A DNA stretch of 64,000 nucleotides from Rubripirellula reticaptiva. GTDB taxonomy: Bacteria; Planctomycetota; Planctomycetia; Pirellulales; Pirellulaceae. Below the pieces are notes generated by a model, which ran no database searches, had not been told where the DNA came from, and was given only the letters and a program-made list of their open reading frames with translations. A program made the translations under genes and the position numbers. The stretch spans positions 372,001 through 436,000 of the forward strand of contig NZ_SJPX01000004.1 of NCBI RefSeq assembly GCF_007860175.1. Reading direction: 5' to 3'. Below, one piece after another: positions 26,339 through 35,340 of this stretch (positions are counted from its first letter, which is position 1; every line of letters starts with the position of its first letter).

Positions 26339-28294
26339 ATGACAGCAGAAACACACATGACAGGCGATGAGTTTCGGCTGTTCGAGCGGGGCTCATGGGT
26401 CTATCCGCATCCAGTTGCACTTTCTTGCGGACGCATCATCCGCAGTCGATCAGAAGAAACTTTGCTGGATGCCTTGCTGAAGGGTGCTGAGATTCTTGCC
26501 CGGTATCTGGCGTCGGTTTCGCTCGCATCCTATTCGGTACGTGAAGATGCTACGGAAGCTCCCGAGTTGTTTGCCAAGCTGGATGGGCATCTTGCCTTTG
26601 GTCACTTCCTGAGCGTTACGCAACAAACTGCGAAGTTGAAATGCAATCATCCCGCAAAGCCTTACCTTAAATCTGGGTTTTCAAGCGATGACGGTTCAAA
26701 GGATGCTCGGCCAACGGATGATGCACTGACCAAACTGTTGAATTTGCGGAATGAGCTTGGGCATGATCTGAACAGCATCAATCGGGCGAGAGCTATTTCA
26801 ATCCTGAAGGAGCAGGCACCTCAGACGCTGCTGGTCGCTGCACTTACTGGCGTGCAGGGTCTTCTTCAGCTTCCACTATTTGTCGTCGAGGACATCCGCT
26901 TCACCAAGGGCAACACCATCGGTCAACGACTGATGCTCATGGGCGATGGAGCCGATCCGCCCCCAGAGTCAATCGAGCTTTCAAGTCCGTTGCATGACGA
27001 CGGAGACCCTTATATCGGATTCAGTGATTCGGTCTACGTCCTCGCTCCGATGCTGGTCTGGCGAGTATCCCACAAGACGGCAAACTATAAACTCTTCATC
27101 TTTGACACAATTCTCTCGGATAGCGTTAAGTACAAAGCGGTGGAAGTCAGCACTTATGAATCTCAGGATAACGAGACAAACGACTTCCATTCGATCCTTG
27201 CAGGGAATACTCGGCAGGCCGAATCACTGACACTCGCTGATGGCCGCTCGTTTGCTAAGGAATGGTCCGAACGCCGACGAGCACTTGAAGCGGCAAGAGA
27301 AAACCTGCAAGGCAGGATTCAGTGGGATTCGCTTTCGACTGACACGATGAATTGGTACGCCTCAAAACTAGCGACCGAAGGCGACACTCGCTCCCCGCAA
27401 GAGATCATCCATTCTCGTTTATTGGATGATCGAGACAGTCTGAACGCAGCAGATACCAATCAACTGCAAATGTTATTCGGCACGGATGCTGCGATCTTGA
27501 AAACCCTCGGGCGTGAACTGATCGACTTACGTGCTGTGATGACAGTGGGTGAGCGTTGGGATGAACGAGTCGAATCGCATTCCAACGTGATTGATTGCCT
27601 AAAGAAGTCGGTCGAGTTCTTCTCGAAATACATTGGTGTTTATGGAGTGACACTGGATGGCCTGAAGGCGACATCGGGTTCAGCGGATTACCTCGCTATG
27701 CGTGAAGCACTGGTCAATCTATTCATCCACCAAGACTTCGCCGACCAACGAGCCGCCGCTCAGGTCGAAATCCAGCCGGAACAAGTCGTCTGCTTCAACC
27801 CCGGCAAATCCTTGACGAATACAAAAGCCTTGGTCGAGGGCGGGAAAAGCGTGTGCCGAAATCCATTGGTCGCACGGGCCTTACGTCTGATTGGTTTTGC
27901 CGAACTCGCCGGTTCCGGCCTTCGCCAACTTCAGCACGCTTGGCGAACTCAAAAACGCAGACCACCTCAAATGGAGTCCAATCCGTCAGCCAACACCTTT
28001 ACCTTAACTCTCGACTGGCGAACCGTCCCGGATAACTACAACGAGTTCTGGAAAGACCGACTCGGCGTGAAACTATCGCCATCCGAAGCGACGATCCTAA
28101 ATCTCTCCGTCGATGGTCTATCCGTCGAACAAGCAGCCTCAGCGACCGGCTTGCCACTGGATTCAGCACAAGAAGCCATCGACACGCTCATCAGGCAACA
28201 ACTTGTCGATGAACAGAAGAAACGCTTCGTGATAAAAAGCCATTTGCGAGAGTTACTTCAAGGCAACGGCGAAGAGGGTGGTGCGAATGTCTGA
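26339..28294 (+). CDS. GHKL-ATPase protein (HATPase_c_4/RecG-like C-terminus)
   Basis: A 651-residue protein. Residues about 400-560 carry a GHKL ATP-binding domain of the type found behind AlbA_2/Schlafen-like domains: an N-box EALVNLFIHQDF (about 456), NPG (about 487), then RNPLVARALRLIGFAELAGSGL (about 508-528) as the G2-like loop. A winged helix (about 575-640, SPSEATILNL...) ends the protein. The N-terminal 400 residues are unrecognised and include a short helical segment LLNLRNELGHDL, which resembles the RxxxxH signature of HEPN RNases (R near 138, H near 143); this is tentative. It starts 18 bases after brxA and overlaps the DUF4062 gene, so it is probably transcribed with BREX. Confidence 0.65.
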   Translation: MTAETHMTGDEFRLFERGSWVYPHPVALSCGRIIRSRSEETLLDALLKGAEILARYLASVSLASYSVREDATEAPELFAKLDGHLAFGHFLSVTQQTAKLKCNHPAKPYLKSGFSSDDGSKDARPTDDALTKLLNLRNELGHDLNSINRARAISILKEQAPQTLLVAALTGVQGLLQLPLFVVEDIRFTKGNTIGQRLMLMGDGADPPPESIELSSPLHDDGDPYIGFSDSVYVLAPMLVWRVSHKTANYKLFIFDTILSDSVKYKAVEVSTYESQDNETNDFHSILAGNTRQAESLTLADGRSFAKEWSERRRALEAARENLQGRIQWDSLSTDTMNWYASKLATEGDTRSPQEIIHSRLLDDRDSLNAADTNQLQMLFGTDAAILKTLGRELIDLRAVMTVGERWDERVESHSNVIDCLKKSVEFFSKYIGVYGVTLDGLKATSGSADYLAMREALVNLFIHQDFADQRAAAQVEIQPEQVVCFNPGKSLTNTKALVEGGKSVCRNPLVARALRLIGFAELAGSGLRQLQHAWRTQKRRPPQMESNPSANTFTLTLDWRTVPDNYNEFWKDRLGVKLSPSEATILNLSVDGLSVEQAASATGLPLDSAQEAIDTLIRQQLVDEQKKRFVIKSHLRELLQGNGEEGGANV

Positions 28295-29567
28295 CAAACC
28301 GAGTGTATTCATCTCCTCGACCATCTACGACTTCCGTGACCTGCGGTCTGCACTGAAGTTTTGGCTTGAGGAACTAGGTTTCGACGTTCTATTGTCGGAA
28401 CACAACGACTTTCCTGTTCAGGCTGATCTGAATTCGTACGAAACCTGTCTGCAAGCAATCGATGCTTGTGATTACTTCATTGTTCTCGTTGGAAGTCGTG
28501 TCGGCGGTTGGTTCGACAGGGACAACCGCATCAGCATCACCCAAGCTGAGTATCGTCGAGCTTATGAAAACTTGCTTGCAGGACGACCAAAAGTCATCGC
28601 ATTTGTACGCCAATGTATATGGGATATTCGAGAAGACAGAAGCGAACTCGAAACACTTTTAAGGAACGGTGCTCTGCACAGCGCCGAACTTGATCAGGCG
28701 GAAATCGGAAGGATTACGACGCATCCCAGTAAGTTTGCTAACGACGCTCAATTTACGTTCAATTTCCTCAGCGAGATTGCTCGAAACGAAGAAATGAGGA
28801 CGGCGCTGGCAGGAACGTCACCTTTCCCAATTGGAAACTGGATACGTCAATTCAACAACTTTGGAGACATAATCGACGCACTTCGAGTTGAATTTAGAAT
28901 TGGAAATTCGCTCCGTAGAATTTCATTGATTGCGAATCTGAAGGCTGAAATAGAGGCGAACCTGTTTGTGATGATGACACAACACGAGGGTAGCGCCAAT
29001 CCAATTTATGACTGGGCATCCCACGCACGAAGAGAGTTCAGTGGCGGAATAGACGACTATTCAGAGATTCGGGGAAAGTGTCTGAAGTGGCTTGGGATTT
29101 TCGCCGTTAGCGGGGCTGGCATCGGACAAAGCGTGTCAACCAGCGCTTTAGATGCGGCTGTTTCGAGCGGCGAATTTCTTGAATTCGACCAAAGCCTTGA
29201 TGCGTTTGCAGTTGGCCCTCTTCAACAACGCCTGCTCGACTTAAAGCAGAGTATCGAACGCCTCCGCCGCAACGAAGAATTATTGCCCGTTGCTGCCCGA
29301 ATTGAGTTGATGCAAAAGTTAAAAGCTTTTGATGGTGAAGGCACGCATGAAATGCAGAACATTGGTCTCGTATCTGTGTTCTCTCTTCATGACAGCCAGT
29401 CTAACGTTGTTGCATTGAACAAGGCGGTGCATCGAGCACTAAGTGGGGCCGAAGACTCACTGGATGAGATCGATCTCTACGGCAACTCTCCGCTCGCTGG
29501 TGAGAGTGAAGCGATGCAACGAGAAAGAGCGTCAAGAGAACAGGTGCAGCAATGGCTCGACAACTGA
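28287..29567 (+). CDS. DUF4062 protein, possible NTPase-free TIR-like effector
   Basis: About 426 residues from ATG 28287 (GTG codons at 28278 and 28281 precede it in frame). Residues 5-100 are a DUF4062 domain: VFISSTIYDFRDLRSAL, LSEHNDFP, then CDYFIVLVGSRVGG and ITQAEYRRAY. DUF4062 is a TIR-related fold usually fused to the N-terminus of large NLR-like or WD-repeat proteins. Here the rest (about 130-426) is helical without a P-loop, so this is a short, separated version. It overlaps the end of the GHKL gene by 8 bases. Role in sensing or NAD-type chemistry is inference. Confidence 0.7.
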   Translation: MSDKPSVFISSTIYDFRDLRSALKFWLEELGFDVLLSEHNDFPVQADLNSYETCLQAIDACDYFIVLVGSRVGGWFDRDNRISITQAEYRRAYENLLAGRPKVIAFVRQCIWDIREDRSELETLLRNGALHSAELDQAEIGRITTHPSKFANDAQFTFNFLSEIARNEEMRTALAGTSPFPIGNWIRQFNNFGDIIDALRVEFRIGNSLRRISLIANLKAEIEANLFVMMTQHEGSANPIYDWASHARREFSGGIDDYSEIRGKCLKWLGIFAVSGAGIGQSVSTSALDAAVSSGEFLEFDQSLDAFAVGPLQQRLLDLKQSIERLRRNEELLPVAARIELMQKLKAFDGEGTHEMQNIGLVSVFSLHDSQSNVVALNKAVHRALSGAEDSLDEIDLYGNSPLAGESEAMQRERASREQVQQWLDN

Positions 29568-29597
29568 ATTCAAGAACATCAACTTGGAGGAAAAATC

Positions 29598-29900
29598 TTG
29601 GATGACATCAACGAACTAATCCGTTCACTCGATCAGAAGTATCCCATCGTTCCACATACGAACGCCGGGCGGCTATCTTCGACCGTTCGCAGAATGAAGG
29701 CCGAGAAGGAACTCGGGATACCAATCAATCGACGTATCGGATTTGCCGTCTCAGCAGACTCAGGTGAGTCTGCAAATGAAATGGATGAGTCGGGGTGGGA
29801 GTCGTTTTTCAAGGGACTGTGTGACGAACTCAAGCAACGCTACCCGGAACTCCATGCGAGCCTGTTCAATGGCGAGAATACCAATGCGCAGCAGACGTGA
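29598..29900 (+). CDS. small hypothetical protein (100 aa)
   Basis: TTG start at 29598, chosen because GGAGG stands 7 bases upstream (29586-29590). The 100 residues have a basic N-terminal half (RLSSTVRRMKAEKEL) and an acidic C-terminal half with WESFFKGLCDELKQRY. No family is recognised. It sits between the DUF4062 gene (30 bases upstream) and the PIN-like gene (17 bases downstream) on the same strand, so it is likely part of the same operon. A partner or inhibitor of the adjacent PIN-like protein would be one possibility by position only. Confidence 0.6.
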   Translation: MDDINELIRSLDQKYPIVPHTNAGRLSSTVRRMKAEKELGIPINRRIGFAVSADSGESANEMDESGWESFFKGLCDELKQRYPELHASLFNGENTNAQQT

Positions 29901-29917
29901 ACTTCACTGGCTGATTT

Positions 29918-31048
29918 GTGTCTGAGAAATACATGGGACCAACAATCATTTTCGATAAGTCAGCGATTCAAGGACTGGGCCAGAAAGCGTTGGCTGAAGT
30001 TGGTCGCTATTTCTTTACGGTCGTACCTCACGTTCTACTGATGGAGACACTGGCTGATCTTTCATTGAAGCCAGACGATCTTCCAGCGGCCCAAAAGAAG
30101 GTGGCCGACATAGCAAACAAGGTCTTCCCTAACGAGTCGATTGCCAATGAGCACTACCACACAATGTGCTTACACAATTTGCTTGGCGAACGAGTTCCAA
30201 TGACTCGCAGACCGGCTGTCAGCGGCGCAAAACCGGTTGTCGCCTCGGATGGGTCGAAGGGTTTGGTCATTGACGTGCAGCGAGAACATGACGCCGTACT
30301 CCGTTGGCAGAGCGGGCAGTTCAACAGCGATGACATGCGGTTCGCAATCGAGTGGCGAAAAGCTGCCAAGGGGGCAAGCCTCCAAGAGATGAAACAGGCT
30401 TTACCAAGTCCGTCAGTGAAATTCAAATCAGCGGATCAGGTTCGTGACTTCGTTGACACGCTCCTTGCCCAGCCGGAACTGCAAGGATCAATCCTCGCTT
30501 GGTTCCTGAGCATGATGAAATTTGACCAAACGAGACAACAGCAAATCCTCACCCGCTGGAAATTTGATGTCACCAGAATGCTTGTTTCGTTCGCACCGTA
30601 CTCCTATCACTGCCTGCGAGTTCAACTGATCTATTACTCGGGGATGCTGCAAGGGATCTTCGGAACACGTTCCAGTAACATCGTTGATCTTGAGTACCTT
30701 TACTACACGCCCTTTGCATCAGTGTTCTCATCGGGAGACAAACTCCACCACCAGTTGGCACCATTGATTCTCGACGACGATCAATCTTTCGTACCATCGG
30801 TCGAATTGAACAAGACGCTGAAGGAATTAGCGACCGAGCGAGAGTCCGATCCCGAGGTCAATCCATCCGGCAACTCAGTCATCCAACAGCTTTGGCAAAA
30901 GCACTTGAAAAAAGACGCTATCATTCCAAAGCAGGCATCGATCAGCCAAGAACAATGCGATGCGATCATGGAGCATATGAGGCCGATCATAGACGCACTT
31001 TCTAAAACAGAAAACGAGCCGGATCAACGACCACGTTTCCCTGTGTGA
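29918..31048 (+). CDS. PIN-like nuclease domain protein
   Basis: GTG start at 29918 (ATG at 29933 is also possible); 376 residues. It opens with TIIFDKSAIQGL, resembling the first acidic strand of PIN domains, followed by VPHVLLMETLADL (acidic second position near 43). Near residues 245-280 comes NIVDLEYLYYTPFASVFSSGDKLHH, like the D-x-x-x-L-Y...S-x-D-K motif that ends PIN active sites. A helical region of about 190 residues separates these halves, much larger than in VapC toxins. Predicted activity: metal-dependent RNase. Position in a defence operon makes a toxin or effector role plausible. Confidence 0.6.
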   Translation: MSEKYMGPTIIFDKSAIQGLGQKALAEVGRYFFTVVPHVLLMETLADLSLKPDDLPAAQKKVADIANKVFPNESIANEHYHTMCLHNLLGERVPMTRRPAVSGAKPVVASDGSKGLVIDVQREHDAVLRWQSGQFNSDDMRFAIEWRKAAKGASLQEMKQALPSPSVKFKSADQVRDFVDTLLAQPELQGSILAWFLSMMKFDQTRQQQILTRWKFDVTRMLVSFAPYSYHCLRVQLIYYSGMLQGIFGTRSSNIVDLEYLYYTPFASVFSSGDKLHHQLAPLILDDDQSFVPSVELNKTLKELATERESDPEVNPSGNSVIQQLWQKHLKKDAIIPKQASISQEQCDAIMEHMRPIIDALSKTENEPDQRPRFPV

Positions 31049-31185
31049 GTGTCGCCGCTGGGGAGATAATTGGGTTCGAATTGGACACTCAAGCAGATCC
31101 ACCGCCTGTCCCTACCGGATAGTGTCCCAACCAGATAAAATGCGGGTTTTTACTAGACGAAAGTATTTTTCGGGGTGTATTTCCA

Positions 31186-31950
31186 TTGGACTTGATCGAA
31201 CTGCAACGTGAATTCATTGGCCGAGTTGAATCTGCCAGCGGTAAACCAGTGATCATGCAGTGCGATCCGAAGTTTGCTGGTCATGCGACTATCCGTATCG
31301 CTCGGGATGACCAACCGGCTCATCTGCTGCTCCACAAGCAAGAGCATGACGCTGTATTGCCGTACCTCGTCGCCTTCCAATGCTTGTTGGCGCTCAGGAC
31401 CATAGACGCTGACAAAGAATCGAGATTTGATCTGGCATCAAAGCCGAACATGGCGAGTGATGTGTTGAAGCTGACGACCGAACACGCAAAGCAGAACCCC
31501 AAAATACCGGAACACGCCGTTCCTCAACTTGCAACTCAATTTGGAAACGGCCTCGGTTGGCAGTTGCGATCTTTCCCAATCGCCATTCGTGTAGACAAGC
31601 AAATTTACGACAATCATCCCGAACTCCGACCGCTGCAACGGAAGAACATCGAACAACAACTGCAAGAAGCGATGGAAGCATTGAGCCCGAGCATCAAGCT
31701 GATAGCACCGAAAGAAATCATCGATGCCAACGCCTCAATGAGTTCAGCGTTTACTCAGTTCTGGGCTAATCTTTGGAACGAATCGGCGATCAGCACTCCG
31801 TTTACTGCGGCTGGCTACAAACAGATTGGTGAAGGACTCTTGGCATTAAACGCATCCATTGCTGATGATCCGAACAAGGATCGTGAGCTAATTGATTCTT
31901 GGGCAAAAGAAGTTGGTATCGACCGCTGGTTTCAAACGGTGGCGAGGTAA
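31186..31950 (+). CDS. hypothetical protein of the post-BREX block
   Basis: TTG start at 31186 with a GGGG run about 10 bases upstream; 254 residues. The first 75 residues look alpha/beta (MDLIELQREFIGRVESASG, then HATIRIARDD and HLLLHKQEHDAVLPY), and the rest is mainly helical. No catalytic motif of a known family is recognised: HKQEH resembles a metal site only superficially. It follows the PIN-like gene after 137 bases and ends 3 bases before the TPR gene, so it is at least cotranscribed with the TPR gene. Confidence 0.6.
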   Translation: MDLIELQREFIGRVESASGKPVIMQCDPKFAGHATIRIARDDQPAHLLLHKQEHDAVLPYLVAFQCLLALRTIDADKESRFDLASKPNMASDVLKLTTEHAKQNPKIPEHAVPQLATQFGNGLGWQLRSFPIAIRVDKQIYDNHPELRPLQRKNIEQQLQEAMEALSPSIKLIAPKEIIDANASMSSAFTQFWANLWNESAISTPFTAAGYKQIGEGLLALNASIADDPNKDRELIDSWAKEVGIDRWFQTVAR

Positions 31951-31953
31951 AGC

Positions 31954-33021
31954 ATGTCCAAAGAGTTCACATTCAAATTGGCATTCGAAGACTTTGATGT
32001 GTCGCTGCTTGGCGATGATGCAAAGCAAGATGAGTTCTCGTCGAATGTAAGCGAATTCTTCGCCAAGCAGTTCGCAGGATTTGGTGGTCGGGCTCGTGTG
32101 ATCGTCAATGACGCCGCTCAAGAGATCGAGGTCCACTGGACTAAAGAAGCAAACTGGAAAGATCCCAAGGACAAAGTTCTTGAATTGTTGAACGATGGAA
32201 AGCTGACGACTGCTTTACCGATGTTGTGGACGCTGGTTCAGAACGATCCTAGCGATGCTGACAACCTTTATCATTTGGGTGTCGTCTACAGCGAACTACG
32301 TCAGTTCGACAAAGCATCAGCAACACTTGAGCAACTTGTTGAGATTGCACCGGATCACGTCCATGGATTGACGGCTCTTGGAGTTGCTGAAATCAATTCC
32401 GGCAATCTGCTTATCGCTGAAGAATGGCTACGAAAAGCAACTCAACTTGATCCAAAGAACCAATGGGCTTTGAGAAATCTTGGTGCCTGTCTGATGAAGC
32501 AGGATCGGCATCAAGATGCCAGCGAGATTCTAAGCCGATGCCTCGCCGAAGCTCCCAAGGACATTGCCGCCATGGTTGGGCTAGGTGAAGCTCAGGAGGC
32601 TCTTGGTGACAACTCCACGGCTGATGGCCTCTATCGCATGGCAATTCAAATCGGTGGCCCAGAGCACATCGTCGATATCGCAAAAGAGCGTCGAACAAAA
32701 ATTGCCGAAAACCGAATGCGGGAGAACTCCGATGTCCGTCTGGATGTTGTTGAGTACATCGGGATGGCGCTGGAAAAGTTTCGGACGATGCAACCCAAGC
32801 AGATTCAAGACCTTGGAATAGAAATCGGCTTGCTTGGCACAAAGGGGTTGAGCATCAATGATCCCACCAAAACTTACAAAGTGAAATCGCTTGACGGTGA
32901 GTTCACCGGGCTACAACTTGTCTCGATCATGTATGCAGCTTTTCAGCAGTTTGCACCGGGGCAAAACGTGGGAGTTGATTTCAGCAAGGAATATCAGATC
33001 GCTGCGGATCAGCTAGGCTAG
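31954..33021 (+). CDS. TPR-repeat protein
   Basis: A 355-residue protein. Residues about 75-235 hold four to five TPR units with the usual W/L-G-Y-A-P pattern, for example DADNLYHLGVVYSELRQFDKA, HGLTALGVAEINSGNLLIA and QWALRNLGACLMKQDRHQDA. The N-terminal 65 residues (FTFKLAFEDFDVSLLGDD) and the C-terminal 80 residues are unrecognised. TPR proteins are scaffolds for protein-protein contacts. It is the last gene of the block behind BREX, starting 3 bases after the previous stop. In defence operons such proteins often act as sensors or adaptors; here that is inference. Confidence 0.75.
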   Translation: MSKEFTFKLAFEDFDVSLLGDDAKQDEFSSNVSEFFAKQFAGFGGRARVIVNDAAQEIEVHWTKEANWKDPKDKVLELLNDGKLTTALPMLWTLVQNDPSDADNLYHLGVVYSELRQFDKASATLEQLVEIAPDHVHGLTALGVAEINSGNLLIAEEWLRKATQLDPKNQWALRNLGACLMKQDRHQDASEILSRCLAEAPKDIAAMVGLGEAQEALGDNSTADGLYRMAIQIGGPEHIVDIAKERRTKIAENRMRENSDVRLDVVEYIGMALEKFRTMQPKQIQDLGIEIGLLGTKGLSINDPTKTYKVKSLDGEFTGLQLVSIMYAAFQQFAPGQNVGVDFSKEYQIAADQLG

Positions 33022-33065
33022 GAAGCCTTTGGCTCCAAGTATGTTTCCCTAAATAGTTCACGCTA

Positions 33066-33743
33066 ATGAATCCCCTGAAGATCGCACTCTGGTCTCTGGT
33101 CATCGTTGGCCTGACCCCGGTTGTTCTGCTGGCAGTCTTGAACCTGACTTCCACCATCGCTTTGGCTCGACACCTCAAAAACAATCCAGAGCAACAAGTT
33201 GACGACGGGGAAGTCACGTTGTCCCAAAGTTACATGGAGTTTGGAAAGCGGTATCGCCTTGAAGTCACAACCTCCTATTGGCCGTCCACTGCTTTGCTAT
33301 TCGGCGCTGGGGCGGTCGTTGCCGGGCTGCTGTACATGATCCCTCCCCAGACACAGTTTCGAGAGGTTCATGGATTCGACAAGATCGAGCACTATGTCGA
33401 GCGAGTAATGAACTCCCGGTCGCCTCACGCCTACCTAGTCGTTTCGTTAGCAGAAGACGAATACACGGCACTTAGTATTTCGGATGGCGATGAGGGCTGC
33501 TCCATCGATTTCTACTTGACGAAGAAGGAGCAGGTCGCACCAGTCCTCGCTTACTTTTCCAAGCGAGAAGTCGAGCCCACAGTTGACTCCATAACCGAGA
33601 AAGGGACGGAATTTGAAACGCATCATCTGTCGTTTCTGGTTGAAGGAACCACGGAAGAAGTGACTGAGCTTTGCAGATCCGTGTTCTTAGACGCTTACGG
33701 AGTTGAGACGAATGCCGAACTGCTTTTCACTCTTGGCGAATAA
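33066..33743 (+). CDS. membrane-anchored hypothetical protein (225 aa)
   Basis: Two hydrophobic segments (about residues 6-30 and 75-92) flank a short extracytoplasmic or cytoplasmic loop, and a soluble C-terminal domain of about 130 residues follows. The latter contains SRSPHAYLVVSLAEDEYTAL and HHLSFLVEGTTEEVTELCRSV and looks alpha/beta. No family is recognised. It is convergent with and overlaps the 3' end of the DoxX gene by 17 bases. Gap from the TPR gene is 44 bases, so it could belong to that operon, but its content gives no hint of a shared role. Confidence 0.6.
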   Translation: MNPLKIALWSLVIVGLTPVVLLAVLNLTSTIALARHLKNNPEQQVDDGEVTLSQSYMEFGKRYRLEVTTSYWPSTALLFGAGAVVAGLLYMIPPQTQFREVHGFDKIEHYVERVMNSRSPHAYLVVSLAEDEYTALSISDGDEGCSIDFYLTKKEQVAPVLAYFSKREVEPTVDSITEKGTEFETHHLSFLVEGTTEEVTELCRSVFLDAYGVETNAELLFTLGE

Positions 33744-34104
33744 CGAGATTCGTATGCCAATATGTCCACAGAATGAAGACACCCTGCAATGGAAGTCGGA
33801 GCAGGTGAATGAACGGCGAAGCCGGAAGAATGTCCTGATGCTGGTAGAGATACACGTTGGCAGGAAACACGGCAATCAACAGAGCGATGATTCCCCACGC
33901 CGCCAAAGGCGAACATTTTGGGATCAGCAGCAGGATACCCAGCAGAATTTCACAAATGCCGCTGACCAGCACCAGTTCTCTATGAAGTGGAAGATATGGC
34001 GGCACGATCTTCAGGAAGAATTCGGGATTCACGAAGTGCATCGTGCCAGCCACGATCATGAAGATCGCTAGTAGGCATTTCGAAATCGATTTGATGCGTT
34101 TCAT
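33727..34104 (-). CDS. DoxX-family membrane protein
   Basis: A 125-residue protein with four hydrophobic helices. Characteristic DoxX segments are FMIVAGTMHFVNPEFFLKIVPPYLP near the N-terminus, and ISGICEILLGILLLIP-like and PANVYLYQHQ in the later helices (here 'LVSGICEILLGILLLIPK'). The H-F-x-N-P motif is intact. Function of this DoxX branch is unclear; members are linked to redox and thiol stress. Its start overlaps the stop of the DsbA-like gene (ATGA, 34104-34101), which supports a joint redox role. Confidence 0.8.
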   Translation of the reverse strand: MKRIKSISKCLLAIFMIVAGTMHFVNPEFFLKIVPPYLPLHRELVLVSGICEILLGILLLIPKCSPLAAWGIIALLIAVFPANVYLYQHQDILPASPFIHLLRLPLQGVFILWTYWHTNLVIRQE

Positions 34105-34733
34105 GTACTGGCCTGTTTGAACGCATCGAGAAACGTCTCTGGGGCTTGAGCACCAGACAATGTGATCGCATTATTGATGATGAAGAATGGAACGCCATCA
34201 ACTTGATGCTGCCGAGATCGCTTGCCAGCTTGAGCGATCACATCCATTCCGTCTTCGCTATTCAGCATCTCTTCGGCAGCTTGCCGATCCAATCCGGCTT
34301 CAGCAGCCACGTCAATGAGAGCCTGATAATTGCCAATGTCTTGCCCTTCAGTGAAGTAAGCCCGGAACAGTCCCTCGACGACCGCATCCTGACAGCCATG
34401 CTGATCGGCAAGCCAGATGATCCGGTGGGCATCGACCGTGTTTGGCGTTCGTTCAGTCTTGTCGAGAGCGAACAGAATTCCTTCGGTCTCACCGACTGCA
34501 ATGGCTTTGGCATCCAGTTCCATTGAGCGCTCCCAACTACCAAATTTTCTGGTGCGATATTCTTTGCGAATGATGCCTTCTTTCGGCATCGTCGGGTTGA
34601 GTTGGAATGGATGCCAGTGAACCCGCACGTCGTGCTGACCATCAAGAGCAGCAATCGCCTTCTCAAGCCGTCGTTTGCCGATATAGCACCACGGGCAGAT
34701 CACATCAGAAATCACATCGACGGCGAGATTCAT
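34101..34733 (-). CDS. DsbA-family oxidoreductase, FrnE-like
   Basis: A 210-residue thioredoxin-fold protein. Active-site CPWC is at residues 13-16 (DVICPWCYIGKRRLE), with a helical insert, a conserved TPNTVDAHRIIWLA segment and the cis-Pro loop VDGVPFFIINN near 180. There is no signal peptide, as is usual for cytoplasmic FrnE-type proteins, which act as thiol-disulfide oxidoreductases or isomerases. Middle gene of a minus-strand trio: 13 bases after the 174-residue protein and overlapping doxX. Confidence 0.85.
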   Translation of the reverse strand: MNLAVDVISDVICPWCYIGKRRLEKAIAALDGQHDVRVHWHPFQLNPTMPKEGIIRKEYRTRKFGSWERSMELDAKAIAVGETEGILFALDKTERTPNTVDAHRIIWLADQHGCQDAVVEGLFRAYFTEGQDIGNYQALIDVAAEAGLDRQAAEEMLNSEDGMDVIAQAGKRSRQHQVDGVPFFIINNAITLSGAQAPETFLDAFKQAST

Positions 34734-34746
34734 TAGGACTCCTTGT

Positions 34747-35271
34747 TCAACGATAAAAGTCGATCCAGTTTAACGTGAACGACTTTGGGTTGTCTTCAAG
34801 CAAGGCTTTCGGCAACTGCATCTCAAAGTAGCCGTCCTTCAGCGGAATCGTTTTCACCGGTTTCCCATCCTTGCCGACCATTCGAATCTCCATCCAGTAC
34901 GGATGCTTTAGGTCCAGTGGCGAATCTTCTATGCCGTCCTTCCAAAGCCGCACCTTGACATCCTGACTCGATACCGAAGCCTCCAGCGTGATCGTGCCAT
35001 GGGTGACTTTGAATTTCTCTAGTCCCTTCAGATGCAACCGCAACATCACGGTGGTCGGCCAGTTGTCGCCGCTACGTTCGATGGTTGCCTGACTGATTCC
35101 AAACGGACTGCGAACAGAAAAGACGGCCTTGCCCTCTTCGACTTTGACTTCAACTTTGTCGTCATCACGCTTCGTTTTGATCTTGAATGGCGGGTCAGCA
35201 TATTGTTTCGCCGTTGCATTTTTGCGTTCTCGCTTCTTTTGCTTAGCTTGCTTCTTTTGATCACGACCCAT
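34747..35271 (-). CDS. hypothetical protein with basic N-terminus (174 aa)
   Basis: The first 25 residues are almost entirely Lys, Arg, Gln and Ala (MGRDQKKQAKQKKRERK), followed by an all-beta-looking domain (VKVEEGKAVFSVRSPFGISQATIERSG, then LRLHLKGLEKFKV and ITLEASVSSQDVKVRLW) that ends with ALLEDNPKSFTLNWIDFYR. No known family is recognised, although the beta domain recalls secreted or carbohydrate-binding folds and I know of similar proteins in planctomycetes only loosely. First gene of the operon with dsbA and doxX. Confidence 0.6.
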   Translation of the reverse strand: MGRDQKKQAKQKKRERKNATAKQYADPPFKIKTKRDDDKVEVKVEEGKAVFSVRSPFGISQATIERSGDNWPTTVMLRLHLKGLEKFKVTHGTITLEASVSSQDVKVRLWKDGIEDSPLDLKHPYWMEIRMVGKDGKPVKTIPLKDGYFEMQLPKALLEDNPKSFTLNWIDFYR

Positions 35272-35340
35272 CCCAAACCCCGTCAGGTATTCTCGACCAG
35301 AAACTCATCGATCATCTTACATTGTGATGTGTGGAGGTGC

